Assembly (NCBI RefSeq): GCF_023091745.1
Contig: NW_026292661.1
Location: 1,302,001-1,366,000 of the forward strand
Direction: 5' to 3'
Source of the DNA: Budorcas taxicolor
Taxonomy: Eukaryota; Chordata; Mammalia; Artiodactyla; Bovidae
Length of the DNA: 64,000 nt
Of this stretch, positions 23,401 to 35,118 are shown in pieces. The notes beneath the pieces were generated by a model, which was given only the letters and a program-made list of their open reading frames with translations, did no database searches and was not told where the DNA came from. Made by a program: the position numbers and the translations under genes. Positions within the stretch are counted from its first letter, which is position 1. Each line of letters starts with the position of its first letter.

Positions 23401-23709
23401 AGTGGGGGCATGCACGTGCGCTTTCCTCCCGAGCTGCAGCAGTAGTGTCACGCTTCCTGTCACGTGGATCAAGGGATCTGTGGCTTTCCCTCGAGGCTGT
23501 CCCTCGAGGCTTTCCGACGAGGCTTTCCCACAAGGCTGTGCCACGTGCCACCTTGGTGTGAGTCGATCCTCGGCGTGAAAGACGAGCCGGTGAAGGGAAA
23601 AGAGGTTCCTCTGGAATGGACTGAGACATCTGGGGGACTCTTGGAAAGGTGGCACGACCCTGGAGTTCCTCTCGCCGTTCCTGTTGAGAGGGCCTCCTCT
23701 TGAGATGCG
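20298..23709. repeat. Tandem duplication of a 1632-bp dimer (monomers 26-29)
   Basis: Monomers 26-27 (20436, 21252) and 28-29 (22068, 22884) match at every variant position I compared. Shared rare bases include gagaaggaaacgg, cctttggaagttcc, ccgctttgg, gcatgcatgtg, gtcccttgagg, ggatccttcatc, accccttcgaagctcc and cagtggaaatg. The left edge is after gtgtgaatcg at 20297 and before gagaagg at 20509. The right edge is between 23534 and 23709, where monomer 30 begins acaggaatgcc against acgggaacgcc. The one difference noted is a private ggaaaggtgg at 23645. Near-identity implies a recent event or an assembly duplication. Confidence 0.87.
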
Positions 23710-26144
23710 ACAGGAATGCCGGGAACTCTTTCCCGACGAAGCAGGGAAAGGATCCCACATCTCGAGCTATGAGGCGGTAACGGGGCTCCTCTGGATGTGG
23801 GAGGGACCCTCGTGATTCCTCTCGAGTGCAGACGGGTATTTCGGGGAACTTCTTGATTTGCACCAAGGGTGTGAAGGACCCTTTCGAAGTTCCAGAGGTG
23901 CGGTGTGATCAGCCTCGAGACGCCTCAGCGGAAATGGGCCTCATCTCGCCTGGAGGGGAGAACCTCCTGGATTTTCTCGAGTTGCGGCAGGTCTTCTCGA
24001 ACTACGACGGGGACCTCAGGGACCCGCTCTGGTGGCCTCAGGAAAGGCCAGTCCCCATGCGAGTTGCTAGGGGACCTCTCGGGATTCCTCTCCCGTCCAT
24101 GCCGGTGCCTCAGTCCTAGTGTGGAGTCGGGGCCGGAACCTGAGGATTCCTCTCCAGTGTTGCCATGGATCTTGGGGTGCTTCTGAGTCTCCCCAGGGGA
24201 GTCAGGCCTCGTCTCGAGTGGGGGCATGCACGTGCGCTTTCCTCCCGAGCTGCAGCAGTAGTGTCACGCTTCCTGTCACGTGGATCAAGGGATCTGTGGC
24301 TTTCCCTCGAGGCTGTCCCTCGAGGCTTTCCCACGAGGCTTTCCCACAGGGCTGAGCCACGTGCCACCTTGGTGTGAGTCGATCCTCGGCGTGAAAGACG
24401 AGCCGGTGAAGGGAAAAGAGGTTCCTCTGGAATGGACTGAGACATCTGGGGGACTCTTGGAATGGTGGCACGACCCTGGAGTTCCTCTCGCCGTTCCTGT
24501 TGAGAGGGCCTCCTCTTGAGATGCGACGGGAAGGCCGGGAACTCTTTCCCGACGAAGCAGGGAAAGGTTCCCTCATCTCGAGCTACGAGGAGGAAACATG
24601 GCTCCTCTGGATGTGGGCGGGACCCTCGTGATTCCTCTCGAGTGGAGACGGGTATGTCGGGGAACTTCTTGATTTGCACAAAGGGTGTGAAGGACCCTTT
24701 CGAAGTTCCAGAGGTGAGGTGTGATCAGCCTCGAGACGCCTCAGCGGAAATGGGCCTCATCTCGTCTGGAGGGGAGAACCTCTTGGATTTTCTCCAGTTG
24801 CGGCAGTTCTTCTCGAGTTACGACGGGGACCACAGGGACCCGCTCTGGTGGCCTCAGGTAAGGCCAGTCCCCATGCGAGTTGCTAGGGGACCTCTCGGGA
24901 TTCCTCTCCCGTCCATGCCGGGGCCTCAGTCCTTGTGTGGAGTCGGGGCCGGAACCTGAGGACTCCTCTGCAGTGTTACCATTGATCTTGGGGTGCTTCT
25001 GAGTCTCCCCAGGGGAGTCAGGCCTCGTCTCGAGTGGGGGCATGCACGTGCACTTTCCTCCCGAGCTGCAGCAGTAGTGTCACGCTTCCTGTCACGTGGA
25101 TCAAGGGATCTGTGGCTTTCCCTCGAGGCTGTCCCTCGAGGCTTTCCCACGAGGCTTTCCCACAGGGCTGTGCCACGTGCCACCTTGGTGTGAATCGATC
25201 CTCGGCGTGAAAGACGAGCCGGTGAAGGGAAAAGAGGTTCCTCTGGAATGGACTGAGACATCTGGGGGACTCTTGGAATGGTGGCACGACCCTGGAGTTC
25301 CTCTCGCCGTTCCTGTTGAGAGGGCCTCCTCTTGAGATGCGACGGGAACGCCGGGAACTCTTTCCCGACGAAGCAGGGAAAGGATCCCTCATCTCGAGCT
25401 ACGAGGCGGAAACGGGGTTCCTCTGGATGTGGGCGGGACCCTCGTGATTCCTCTCGAGTGGAGACGGGTATGTCGGGGAACTTCTTGATTTGCACCAAGG
25501 GTGTGAAGGACCCTTTCGAAGTTCCAGAGGTGAGGTGTGATCAGCCTCGAGACGCCTCAGCGGAAATGGGCCTCATCTCGCCTGGAGGGGAGAACCTCCT
25601 GGATTTTCTCGAGTTGCGGCAGGTCTCGAGTTACGACGGGGACCTCAGGGACCCGCTCTGGTGGCCTCAGGAAAGGCCAGTCCCCATGCGAGTTGCTAGG
25701 GGACCTCTCGGGATTCCTCTCCCATCCATGCCGGGGCCTCAGTCCTTGTGTGGAGTCGGGGCCGGAACCTGAGGATTCCTCTCCAGTGTTGCCATGGATC
25801 TTGGGGTGCTTCTGAGTCTCCCCAGGGGAGTCAGGCCTCGTCTCGAGTGGGGGCATGCACGTGCGCTTTCCTCCCGAGCTGCAGCAGTAGTGTCACGCTT
25901 CCTGTCACGTGGATCAAGGGATCTGTGGCTTTCCCTCGAGGCTGTCCCTCGAGGCTTTCCCACGAGGCTTTCCCACAGGGCTGTGCCACGTGCCACCTTG
26001 GTGTGAGTCGATCCTCGGCGTGAAAGTCGAGCCGGTGAAGGGAAAAGAGGTTCCTCTGGAATGGACTGAGACATCTGGGGGACTCTTGGAATGGTGGCAC
26101 GACCCTGGAGTTCCTCTCGCCGTTCCTGTTGAGAGGGCCTCCTC
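23700..26144. repeat. Monomers 30-32, transition block
   Basis: Monomer 30 (23700) is a diverged relative of monomers 19 and 22: it keeps acaggaatgcc, gtgcagacgg and ctcgaactacg but has gtatttcgg, ggtgcggtg and cagtcctagtg. Monomer 31 (24516) is the first of the class with aaaggttccc (loss of the BamHI-type site), gaaacatggc, gttcttctcg and caggtaagg. Monomer 32 (25332) is 813 bp and has ggggttcctc. The class of monomer 31 recurs at 27777, 30225, 33487, 37567, 41647, 44911, 48175, 54703 and 57967, usually three to five monomers apart, and so acts as a tag for higher-order repeat units in the second half of the window. Confidence 0.75.
25332..26144. repeat. 813-bp monomer 32 with a 3-bp deletion
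   Basis: At 25621 the sequence reads aggtctcgag where neighbours have aggtcttctcgag, a loss of 3 bp within a tct/ttc-rich tract. It is the only copy with this deletion, so it is a private event that has not been amplified. Otherwise this is a ggtatgtcgg, ctcgag, gacctcagg monomer with ggggttcctc, close to monomers 36 and 39. Confidence 0.88.
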
Positions 26145-26624
26145 TTGAGATGCGACGGGAACGCCGGGAACTCTTTCCCGACGAAGCAGGGAAAGGATCC
26201 CTCATCTCGAGCTATGAGGCCGATACGGGGCTCCTCTGGATGTGGGCGGGACCCTCGTGATTCCTCTCGAGTGGAGACGGCTAGGTCGGGGAACTTCTTG
26301 ATTTGCACCAAGGGTGTGAAGGACCCTTTCGAAGTTCCAGAGGTGAGGTGTGATCAGCCTCGAGACGCCTCAGCGGAAATGGGCCTCATCTCGCCTGGAG
26401 GGGAGAACCTCCTGGATTTTCTCGAGTTGCGGCAGGTCTTCTCGAGTTACGACGGGGACCTCAGGGACCCGCTCTGGTGGCCTCAGGAAAGGCCAGTCCC
26501 CATGCGAGTTGCTAGGGGACCTCTCGGGATTCCTCTCCCATCCATGCTGGGGCCTCAGTCCTTGTGTGGAGTCGGGGCCGGAACCTGTGGATTCCTCTCC
26601 AGTGTTCCCATGGATCTTGGGGTG

Positions 26625-29600
26625 CATCTGAGTCTCCCCAGGGGAGTCAGGCCTCGTCTCGAGTGGGGGCATGCACGTGCACTTTCCTCCCGAGCTGCAG
26701 CAGTAGTGTCACGCTTCCTGTCACGTGGATCAAGGGATCTGTGGCTTTCCCTCGAGGCTGTCCCTCGAGGCTTTCCCACGAGTCTTTCCCACAGGGCTGT
26801 GCCATGTGCCACCTTGGTGTGAGTCGATCCTCGGCGTGAAAGACGAGCCGGTGAAGGGAAAAGAGGTTCCTCTGGAATGGACTGAGACATCTGGGGGACT
26901 CTTGGAATAGTGGCACGACCCTGGAGTTCCTCTCGCCGTTCCTGTTGAGAGGGCCTCCTCTTGAGATGCGACGGGAACGCCGGGAACTCTTTCCCGACGA
27001 AGCAGGGAAAGGATCCCTCATCTCGAGCTACGAGGCGGAAACGGGGCTCCTCTGGATGTGGGCGGGACCATCGTGATTCCTCTCGAGTGGAGACGGGTAT
27101 GTCGGGGATCTTCTTGATTTGCACCAAGGGTGTGAAGGACCCTTTCGAAGTTCCAGAGGTGAGGTGTGATCAGCCTCGAGACGCCTCAGCGGAAATGGGC
27201 CTCATCTCGCCTGGAGGGGAGAACCTCCTGGATTTTCTCGAGTTGTGGCAGGTCTTCTCGAGTTACGACGGGGACCTCAGGGACCTGCTCTGGTGGCCTC
27301 AGGAAAGGCCAGTCCCCATGCGAGTTGCTAGGGGACCTCTCGGGATTCCTCTCCCATCCATGCCGGGGCCTCAGTCCTTGTGTGGAGTCGGGGCCGGAAC
27401 CTGAGGATTCCTCTCCAGTGTTGCCATGGATCTTGGGGTGCTTCTGAGTCTCCCCAGGGGAGTCAGGCCTCGTCTCGAGGGGGGGCATGCACGTGCGCTT
27501 TCCTCCCGAGCTGCAGCAGTAGTGTCACGCTTCCTGTCACGTAGATCAAGGGATCTGTGGCTTTCCCTTGAGACTGTCCCTCGAGGCTTTCCCACGAGGC
27601 TTTCCCACAGGGCTGAGCCACGTGCCACCTTGGTGTGAGTCGATCCTCGGCGTGAAAGACGAGCCGGTGAAGGGAAAAGAGGTTCCTCTGGAATGGACTG
27701 AGACATCTGGGGGACTCTTGGAATGGTGGCACGACCCTGGAGTTCCTCTCGCCGTTCCTGTTGAGAGGGCCTCCTCTTGAGATGCGACGGGAAGGCCGGG
27801 AACTCTTTCCCGATGAAGCAGGGAAAGGTTCCCTCATCTCGAGCTACGAGGAGGAAACATGGCTCCTCTGGATGTGGGCGGGACCCTCGTGATTCCTCTC
27901 GAGTGGAGACGGGTATGTCGGGGAACTTCTTGATTTGCACAAAGGGTGTGAAGGACCCTTTCGAAGTTCCAGAGGTGAGGTGTGATCAGCCTCGAGACGC
28001 CTCAGCGGAAATGGGCCTCATCTCGTCTGGAGGGGAGAGCCTCTTGGATTTTCTCCAGTTGCGGCAGTTCTTCTCGAGTTACGACGGGGACCACAGGGAC
28101 CCGCTCTGGTGGCCTCAGGTAAGGCCAGTCCCCATGCGAGTTGCTAGGGGACCTCTCGGGATTCCTCTCCCGTCCATGCCGGGGCCTCAGTCCTTGTGTG
28201 GAGTCGGGACCGGAACCTGAGGACTCCTCTGCAGTGTTACCATTGATCTTGGGGTGCTTCTGAGTCTCCCCAGGGGAGTCAGGCCTCGTCTCGAGTGGGG
28301 GCATGCACGTGCACTTTCCTCCCGAGCTGCAGCAGTAGTGTCACGCTTCCTGTCACGTGGATCAAGGGATCTGTGGCTTTCCCTCGAGGCTGTCCCTCGA
28401 GGCTTTCCCACGAGGCTTTCCCACAGGGCTGTGCCACGTGCCACCTTGGTGTGAATCGATCCTCGGCGTGAAAGACGAGCCGGTGAAGGGAAAAGAGGTT
28501 CCTCTGGAATGGACTGAGACATCTGGGGGACTCTTGGAATGGTGGCACGACCCTGGAGTTCCTCTCGCCGTTCCTGTTGAGAGGGCCTCCTCTTGAGATG
28601 CGACGGGAACGCCGGGAACTCTTTCCCGACGAAGCAGGGAAAGGATCCCTCATCTCGAGCTACGAGGCGGAAACGGGGTTCCTCTGGATGTGGGCGGGAC
28701 CCTCGTGATTCCTCTCGAGTGGAGACGGGTATGTCGGGGAACTTCTTGATTTGCACCAAGGGTGTGAAGGACCCTTTCGAAGTTCCAGAGGTGAGGTGTG
28801 ATCAGCCTCGAGACGCCTCAGCGGAAATGGGCCTCATCTCGCCTGGAGGGGAGAACCTCCTGGATTTTCTCGAGTTGCGGCAGGTCTTCTCGAGTTACGA
28901 CGGGGACCTCAGGGACCCGCTCTGGTGGCCTCAGGAAAGGCCAGTCCCCATGCGAGTTGCTAGGGGACCTCTCGGGATTCCTCTCCCGTCCATGCCGGGG
29001 CCTCAGTCCTTGTGTGGAGTCGGGGCCGGAACCTGAGGATTCCTCTCCAGTGTTGCCATGGATCTTGGGGTGCTTCTGAGTCTCCCCAGGGGAGTCAGGC
29101 CTCGTCTCGAGTGGGGGCATGCACGTGCACTTTCCTCCCGAGCTGCAGCAGTAGTGTCACGCTTCCTGTCACGTGGATCAAGGGATCTGTGGCTTTCCCT
29201 CGAGGCTGTCCCTCGAGGCTTTCCCACGAGGCTTTCCCACAGGGCTGTGCCATGTGCCACCTTGGTGTGAGTCGATCCTCGGCGTGAAAGACGAGCCGGT
29301 GAAGGGAAAAGATGTTCCTCTGGTATGGACTGAGACATCTGGGGGACTCTTGGAATGGTGGCACGACCCTGGAGTTCCTCTCGCCGTTCCTGTTGAGAGG
29401 GCCTCCTCTTGAGATGCGACGGGAACGCCGGGAACTCTTTCCCGACGAAGCAGGGAAAGGATCCCTCATCTCGAGCTACGAGGCGGAAACGGGGCTCCTC
29501 TGGATGTGGGCGGGACCATCGTGATTCCTCTCGAGTGGAGACGGGTATGTCGGGGATCTTCTTGATTTGCACCAAGGGTGTGAAGGACCCTTTCGAAGTT

Positions 29601-31537
29601 CCAGAGGTGAGGTGTGATCAGCCTCGAGACGCCTCAGCGGAAATGGGCCTCATCTCGCCTGGAGGGGAGAACCTCCTGGATTTTCTCGAGTTGTGGCAGG
29701 TCTTCTCGAGTTACGACGGGGACCTCAGGGACCTGCTCTGGTGGCCTCAGGAAAGGCCAGTCCCCATGCGAGTTGCTAGGGGACCTCTCGGGATTCCTCT
29801 CCCATCCATGCCGGGGCCTCAGTCCTTGTGTGGAGTCGGGGCCGGAACCTGAGGATTCCTCTCCAGTGTTGCCATGGATCTTGGGGTGCATCTGAGTCTC
29901 CCCAGGGGTGTCAGGCCTCGTCTCGAGGGGGGGCATGCACGTGCGCTTTCCTCCCGAGCTGCAGCAGTAGTGTCACGCTTCCTGTCACGTAGATCAAGGG
30001 ATCTGTGGCTTTCCCTTGAGACTGTCCCTCGAGGCTTTCCCACGAGGCTTTCCCACAGGGCTGAGCCACGTGCCACCTTGGTGTGAGTCGATCCTCGGCG
30101 TGAAAGACGAGCCGGTGAAGGGAAAAGAGGTTCCTCTGGAATGGACTGAGACATCTGGGGGACTCTTGGAATGGTGGCACGACCCTGGAGTTCCTCTCGC
30201 CGTTCCTGTTGAGAGGGCCTCCTCTTGAGATGCGAAGGGAAGGCCGGGAACTCTTTCCCGATGAAGCAGGGAAAGGTTCCCTCATCTCGAGCTACGAGGA
30301 GGAAACATGGCTACTCTGGATGTGGGCGGGACCCTCGTGATTCCTCTCGAGTGGAGACGGGTATGTCGGGGAACTTCTTGATTTGCACAAAGGGTGTGAA
30401 GGACCCTTTCGAAGTTCCAGAGGTGAGGTGAGATCAGCCTCGAGACGCCTCAGCGGAAATGGGCCTCATCTCGTCTGGAGGGGAGAACCTCTTGGATTTT
30501 CTCCAGTTGCGGCAGTTCTTCTCGAGTTACGACGGGGACCACAGGGACCCGCTCTGGTGGCCTCAGGTAAGGCCAGTCCCCATGCGAGTTGCTAGGGGAC
30601 CTCTCGGGATTCCTCTCCCGTCCATGCCGGGGCCTCAGTCCTTGTGTGGAGTCGGGGCCGGAACCTGAGGTCTCCTCTGCAGTGTTACCATTGATCTTGG
30701 GGTGCTTCTGAGTCTCCCCAGGGGAGTCAGGCCTCGTCTCGAGTGGGGGCATGCACGTGCACTTTCCTCCCGAGCTGCAGCAGTAGTATCACGCTTCCTG
30801 TCACGTGGATCAAGGGATCTGTGGCTTTCCCTCGAGGCTGTCCCTCGAGGCTTTCCCACGAGGCTTTCCCACAGGGCTGTGCCACGTGCCACCTTGGTGT
30901 GAATCGATCCTCGGCGTGAAAGACGAGCCGGTGAAGGGAAAAGAGGTTCCTCTGGACTGGACTGAGACATCTGGGGGACTCTTGGAATGGTGGCACGACC
31001 CTGGAGTTCCTCTCGCCGTTCCTGTTGAGAGGGCCTCCTCTTGAGATGCGACGGGAACGCCGGGAACTCTTTCACGACGAAGCAGGGAAAGGATCCCTCA
31101 TCTCGAGCTACGAGGCGGAAACGGGGTTCCTCTGGATGTGGGCGGGACCCTCGTGATTCCTCTCGAGTGGAGACGGGTATGTCGGGGAACTTCTTGATTT
31201 GCACCAAGGGTGTGAAGGACCCTTTCGAAGTTCCAGAGGTGAGGTGTGATCAGCCTCGAGACGCCTCAGCGGAAATGGGCCTCATCTCGCCTGGAGGGGA
31301 GAACCTCCTGGATTTTCTCGAGTTGCGGCAGGTCTTCTCGAGTTACGACGGGGACCTCAGGGACCCGCTCTGGTGGCCTCAGGAAAGGCCAGTCCCCATG
31401 CGAGTTGCTAGGGGACCTCTCGGGATTCCTCTCCCGTCCATGCCGGGGCCTCAGTCCTTGTGTGGAGTCGGGGCCGGAACCTGAGGATTCCTCTCCAGTG
31501 TTGCCATGGATCTTGGGGTGCTTCTGAGTCTCCCCAG
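26625..31537. repeat. Tandem duplication of a 2448-bp trimer (monomers 34-39)
   Basis: Monomers 34, 35, 36 (26961, 27777, 28593) correspond in order to 37, 38, 39 (29409, 30225, 31041). Shared rare markers are gccatgtgcc before each block (26802 and 29250), gggaccatcg, ggggatcttc, gttgtggcagg with gacctgctctgg, cgagggggggcatg (near 27478 and 29926), cacgtagatc, cccgatgaagc and ggggttcctc. The left edge lies between 26625 (gcatctg against gcttctg) and 26800. The copies have diverged by scattered single bases, for instance ggagagcctc in monomer 35, ggctactctgg in 38 and tttcacgacg in 39, so this is older than the 20.3-23.7 kb event. Confidence 0.82.
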
Positions 31538-31817
31538 GAGAGTCAGGCCTCGTCTCGAGTGGGGGCATGCACGTGCGCTTTCCTCCCGAGCTGCAGCAGT
31601 AGTGTCACGCTTCCTGTCACGTGGATCAAGGGATCTGTGGCTTTCCCTCGAGGCTGTCCCTCGAGGCTTTCCCACGAGGCTTTCCCACAGGGCTGTGCCA
31701 CGTGCCACCTTGGTGTGAGTCGATCCTCGGCGTGAAAGTCGAGCCGGTGAAGGGAAAAGAGGTTCCTCTGGAATGGACTGAGACATCTGGGGGACTCTTG
31801 GAATGGTGGCACGACCC

Positions 31818-31822
31818 TGAGT
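31818..31822. other. 1-bp deletion in monomer 39
   Basis: The sequence reads gaccctgagttcc where other monomers have gaccctggagttcc. The deletion is absent from the related copy at 39.2-40.0 kb, so it arose after the ten-monomer duplication. It fuses two frames on each strand and creates longer chimeric open frames (31621-31971 plus, 31543-32022 minus) with no coding meaning. Confidence 0.85.
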
Positions 31823-32717
31823 TCCTCTCGCCGTTCCTGTTGAGAGGGCCTCCTCTTGAGATGCGACGGGAACGCCGGGAACTCTTTCCCGACGAAGCAG
31901 GGAAAGGATCCCTCATCTCGAGCTACGAGGCCGATACGGGGCTCCTCTGGATGTGGGCGGGACCCTCGTGATTCCTCTCGAGTGGAGACGGCTAGGTCGG
32001 GGAACTTCTTGATTTGCACCAAGGGTGTGAAGGACCCTTTCGAAGTTCCAGAGGTGAGGTGTGATCAGCCTCGAGACGCCTCAGCGGAAATGGGCCTCAT
32101 CTCGCCTGGAGGGGAGAACCTCCTGGATTTTCTCGAGTTGCGGCAGGTCTTCTCGAGTTACGACGGGGACCTCAGGGACCCGCTCTGGTGGCCTCAGGAA
32201 AGGCCAGTCCCCATGCGAGGTGCTAGGGGACCTCTCGGGATTCCTCTCCCGTCCATGCCGGGGCCTCAGTCCTTGTGTGGAGTCGGGGCCGGAACCTGAG
32301 GATTCCTCTCCAGTGTTGCCATGGATCTTGGGGTGCTTCTGAGTCTCCCCAGGGGAGTCAGGCCTCGTCTCGAGTGGGGGCATGCACGTGCGCTTTCCTC
32401 CCGAGCTGCAGCAGTAGTGTCACGCTTCCTGTCACGTGGATCAAGGGATCTGTGGCTTTCCCTCGAGGCTGTCCCTCGAGGCTTTCCCACGAGGCTTTCC
32501 CACAGGGCTGTGCCACGTGCCACCTTGGTGTGAGTCGATCCTCGGCGTGAAAGTCGAGCCGGTGAAGGGAAAAGAGGTTCCTCTGGAATGGACTGAGACA
32601 TCTGGGGGACTCTTGGAATGGTGGCACGACCCTGGAGTTCCTCTCGCCGTTCCTGTTGAGAGGGCCTCCTCTTGAGATGCGACGGGAACGCCGGGAACTC
32701 TTTCCCGACGAAGCAGG

Positions 32718-32724
32718 GAAAGAT
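32718..32724. other. 1-bp deletion in monomer 41
   Basis: The sequence reads gggaaagatccc where most monomers have gggaaaggatccc; one g is lost and with it the BamHI-type site. It is absent from the matching position in the second copy (monomer 51), so like the 31819 deletion it is younger than the ten-monomer duplication. Two private deletions in copy 1 and none in copy 2 is a small asymmetry that could also reflect base-calling errors in homopolymers. Confidence 0.82.
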
Positions 32725-35118
32725 CCCTCATCTCGAGCTACGAGGCCGATACGGGGCTCCTCTGGATGTGGGCGGGACCCTCGTGATTCCTCTCGAGTGG
32801 AGACGGCTAGGTCGGGGAACTTCTTGATTTGCACCAAGGGTGTGAAGGACCCTTTCGAAGTTCCAGAGGTGAGGTGTGATCAGGCTCGAGACGCCTCAGC
32901 GGAAATGGGCCTCATCTCGCCTGGAGGGGAGAACCTCCTGGATTTTCTCGAGTTGCGGCAGGTCTTCTCGAGTTACGATGGGGACCTCAGGGACCCGCTC
33001 TGGTGGCCTCAGGAAAGGCCAGTCCCCATGCGAGTTGCTAGGGGACCTCTCGCGATTCCTCTCCCGTCCATGCCGGGGCCTCAGTCCTTGTGTGGAGTCG
33101 GGGCCGGAACCTGAGGATTCCTCTCCAGTGTTGCCATGGATCTTGGGGTGCTTCTGAGTCTCCCCAGGGGAGTCAGGCCTCGTCTCGAGTGGGGGCATGC
33201 ACGTGCGCTTTCCTCCCGAGCTGCAGCAGTAGTGTCACGCTTCCTGTCACGTGGATCAAGGGATCTGTGGCTTTCCCTTGAGGCTGTCCCTCGAGGCTTT
33301 CCCACGAGGCTTTCCCACAGGGCTGAGCCACGTGCCACCTTGGTGTGAGTCGATCCTCGGCGTGAAAGACGAGCCGGTGAAGGGAAAAGAGGTTCCTCTG
33401 GAATGGACTGAGACATCTGGGGGACTCTTGGAATGGTGGCACGACCCTGGAGTTCCTCTCGCCGTTCCTGTTGAGAGGGCCTCCTCTTGAGATGCGACGG
33501 GAAGGCCGGGAACTCTTTCCCGATGAAGCAGGGAAAGGTTCCCTCATCTCGAGCTACGAGGAGGAAACATGGCTCCTCTGGATGTGGGCGGGACCCTCGT
33601 GATTCCTCTCGAGTGGAGACGGGTATGTCGGGGAACTTCTTGATTTGCACAAAGGGTGTGAAGGACCCTTTCGAAGTTCCAGAGGTGAGGTGTGATCAGC
33701 CTCGAGACGCCTCAGCGGAAATGGGCCTCATCTCGTCTGGAGGGGAGAACCTCTTGGATTTTTTCCAGTTGCGGCAGTTCTTCTCGAGTTACGACGGGGG
33801 CCACAGGGACCCGCTCTGGTGGCCTCAGGAAAGGCCAGTCCCCATGCGAGTTGCTAGGGGACCTCTCGGGATTCCTCTCCCATCCATGCTGGGGCCTCAG
33901 TCCTTGTGTGGAGTCGGGGCCGGAACCTGAGGATTCCTCTCCAGTGTTGCCATGGATCTTGGGGTGCATCTGAGTCTCCCCAGGGGAGTCAGGCCTCGTC
34001 TCGAGTGGGGGCATGCACGTGCACTTTCCTCCCGAGCTGCAGCAGTAGTGTCACGCTTCCTGTCACGTGGATCAAGGGATCTGTGGCTTTCCCTCGAGGC
34101 TGTCCCTCGAGGCTTTCCCACGAGGCTTTCCCACAGGGCTGTGCCACGTGCCACCTTGGTGTGAGTCGATCCTCGGCGTGAAAGACGAGCCGGTGAAGGG
34201 AAAAGAGGTTCCTCTGGAATGGACTGAGACATCTGGGGGACTCTTGGAATGGTGGCACGACCCTGGAGTTCCTCTCGCCGTTCCTGTTGAGAGGGCCTCC
34301 TCTTGAGATGCGACGGGAACGCCGGGAACTCTTTCCCGACGAAGCAGGGAAAGGATCCCTCATCTCGAGCTACGAGGCGGAAACGGGGCTCCTCTGGATG
34401 TGGGCGGGACCCTCGTGATTCCTCTCGAGTGGAGACGGGTATGTCGGGGAAATTCTTGATTTGCACCAAGGGTGTGAAAGACCCTTTCGAAGGTCCAGAG
34501 GTGAGGTGTGATCAGCCTCGAGACGCCTCAGCGGAAATGGGCCTCATCTCGCCTGGAGGGGAGAACCTCTTGGATTTTCTCGAGTTGCGGCAGGTCTTCT
34601 CGAGTTACGACGGGGACCTCAGGGACCCGCACTGGTGGCCTCAGGAAAGGCCAGTCCCCATGCGAGTTGCTAGGGGACCTCTCGGGATTCCTCTCCCATC
34701 CATGCTGGGGCCTCAGTCCTTGTGTGGAGTCGGGGCCGGAACCTGAGGATTCCTCTCCAGTGTTGCCATGGATCTTGGGGTGCATCTGAGTCTCCCCAGG
34801 GGAGTCAGGCCTCGTCTCGAGTGGGGGCATGCACGTGCACTTTCCTCCCGAGCTGCAGCAGTAGTGTCACGCTTCCTGTCACGTGGATCAAGGGATCTGT
34901 GGCTTTCCCTCGAGGCTGTCCCTCGAGGCTTTCCCACGAGGCTTTCCCACAGGGCTGTGCCACGTGCCACCTTGGTGTGAGTCGATCCTCGGCGTGAAAG
35001 ACGAGCCGGTGAAGGGAAAAGAGGTTCCTCTGGAATGGACTGAGACATCTGGGGGACTCTTGGAATGGTGGCACGACCCTGGAGTTCCTCTCGCCGTTCC
35101 TGTTGAGAGGGCCTCCTC

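Larger units (their letters stand above)
31041..35118. repeat. Ten-monomer-spaced segment, copy 1 (monomers 39-43)
   Basis: This five-monomer stretch recurs at about 39199-43278. It contains cccaggagag (31534), aaagtcgag, gaggccgatacgg, tgcgaggtgc, caggctcgag, ctcgcgattcc, gggggccacagg, ggggaaattcttg with gtgaaagacc, gaaggtccagagg and cccgcactgg, all found in the same order in the second copy. The offset grows from 8158 to 8159 to 8160 bp because copy 1 has single-base deletions at about 31819 and 32721 that copy 2 lacks. Beyond monomer 43 the copies part: here monomer 44 follows, whereas copy 2 jumps to a monomer-45 type. Confidence 0.82.

Noticed and set aside
27470..27490. G-quadruplex from the gggggg run at the end of monomer 34
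   Set aside because: There is one long G run, but no set of four closely spaced G-tracts around it.
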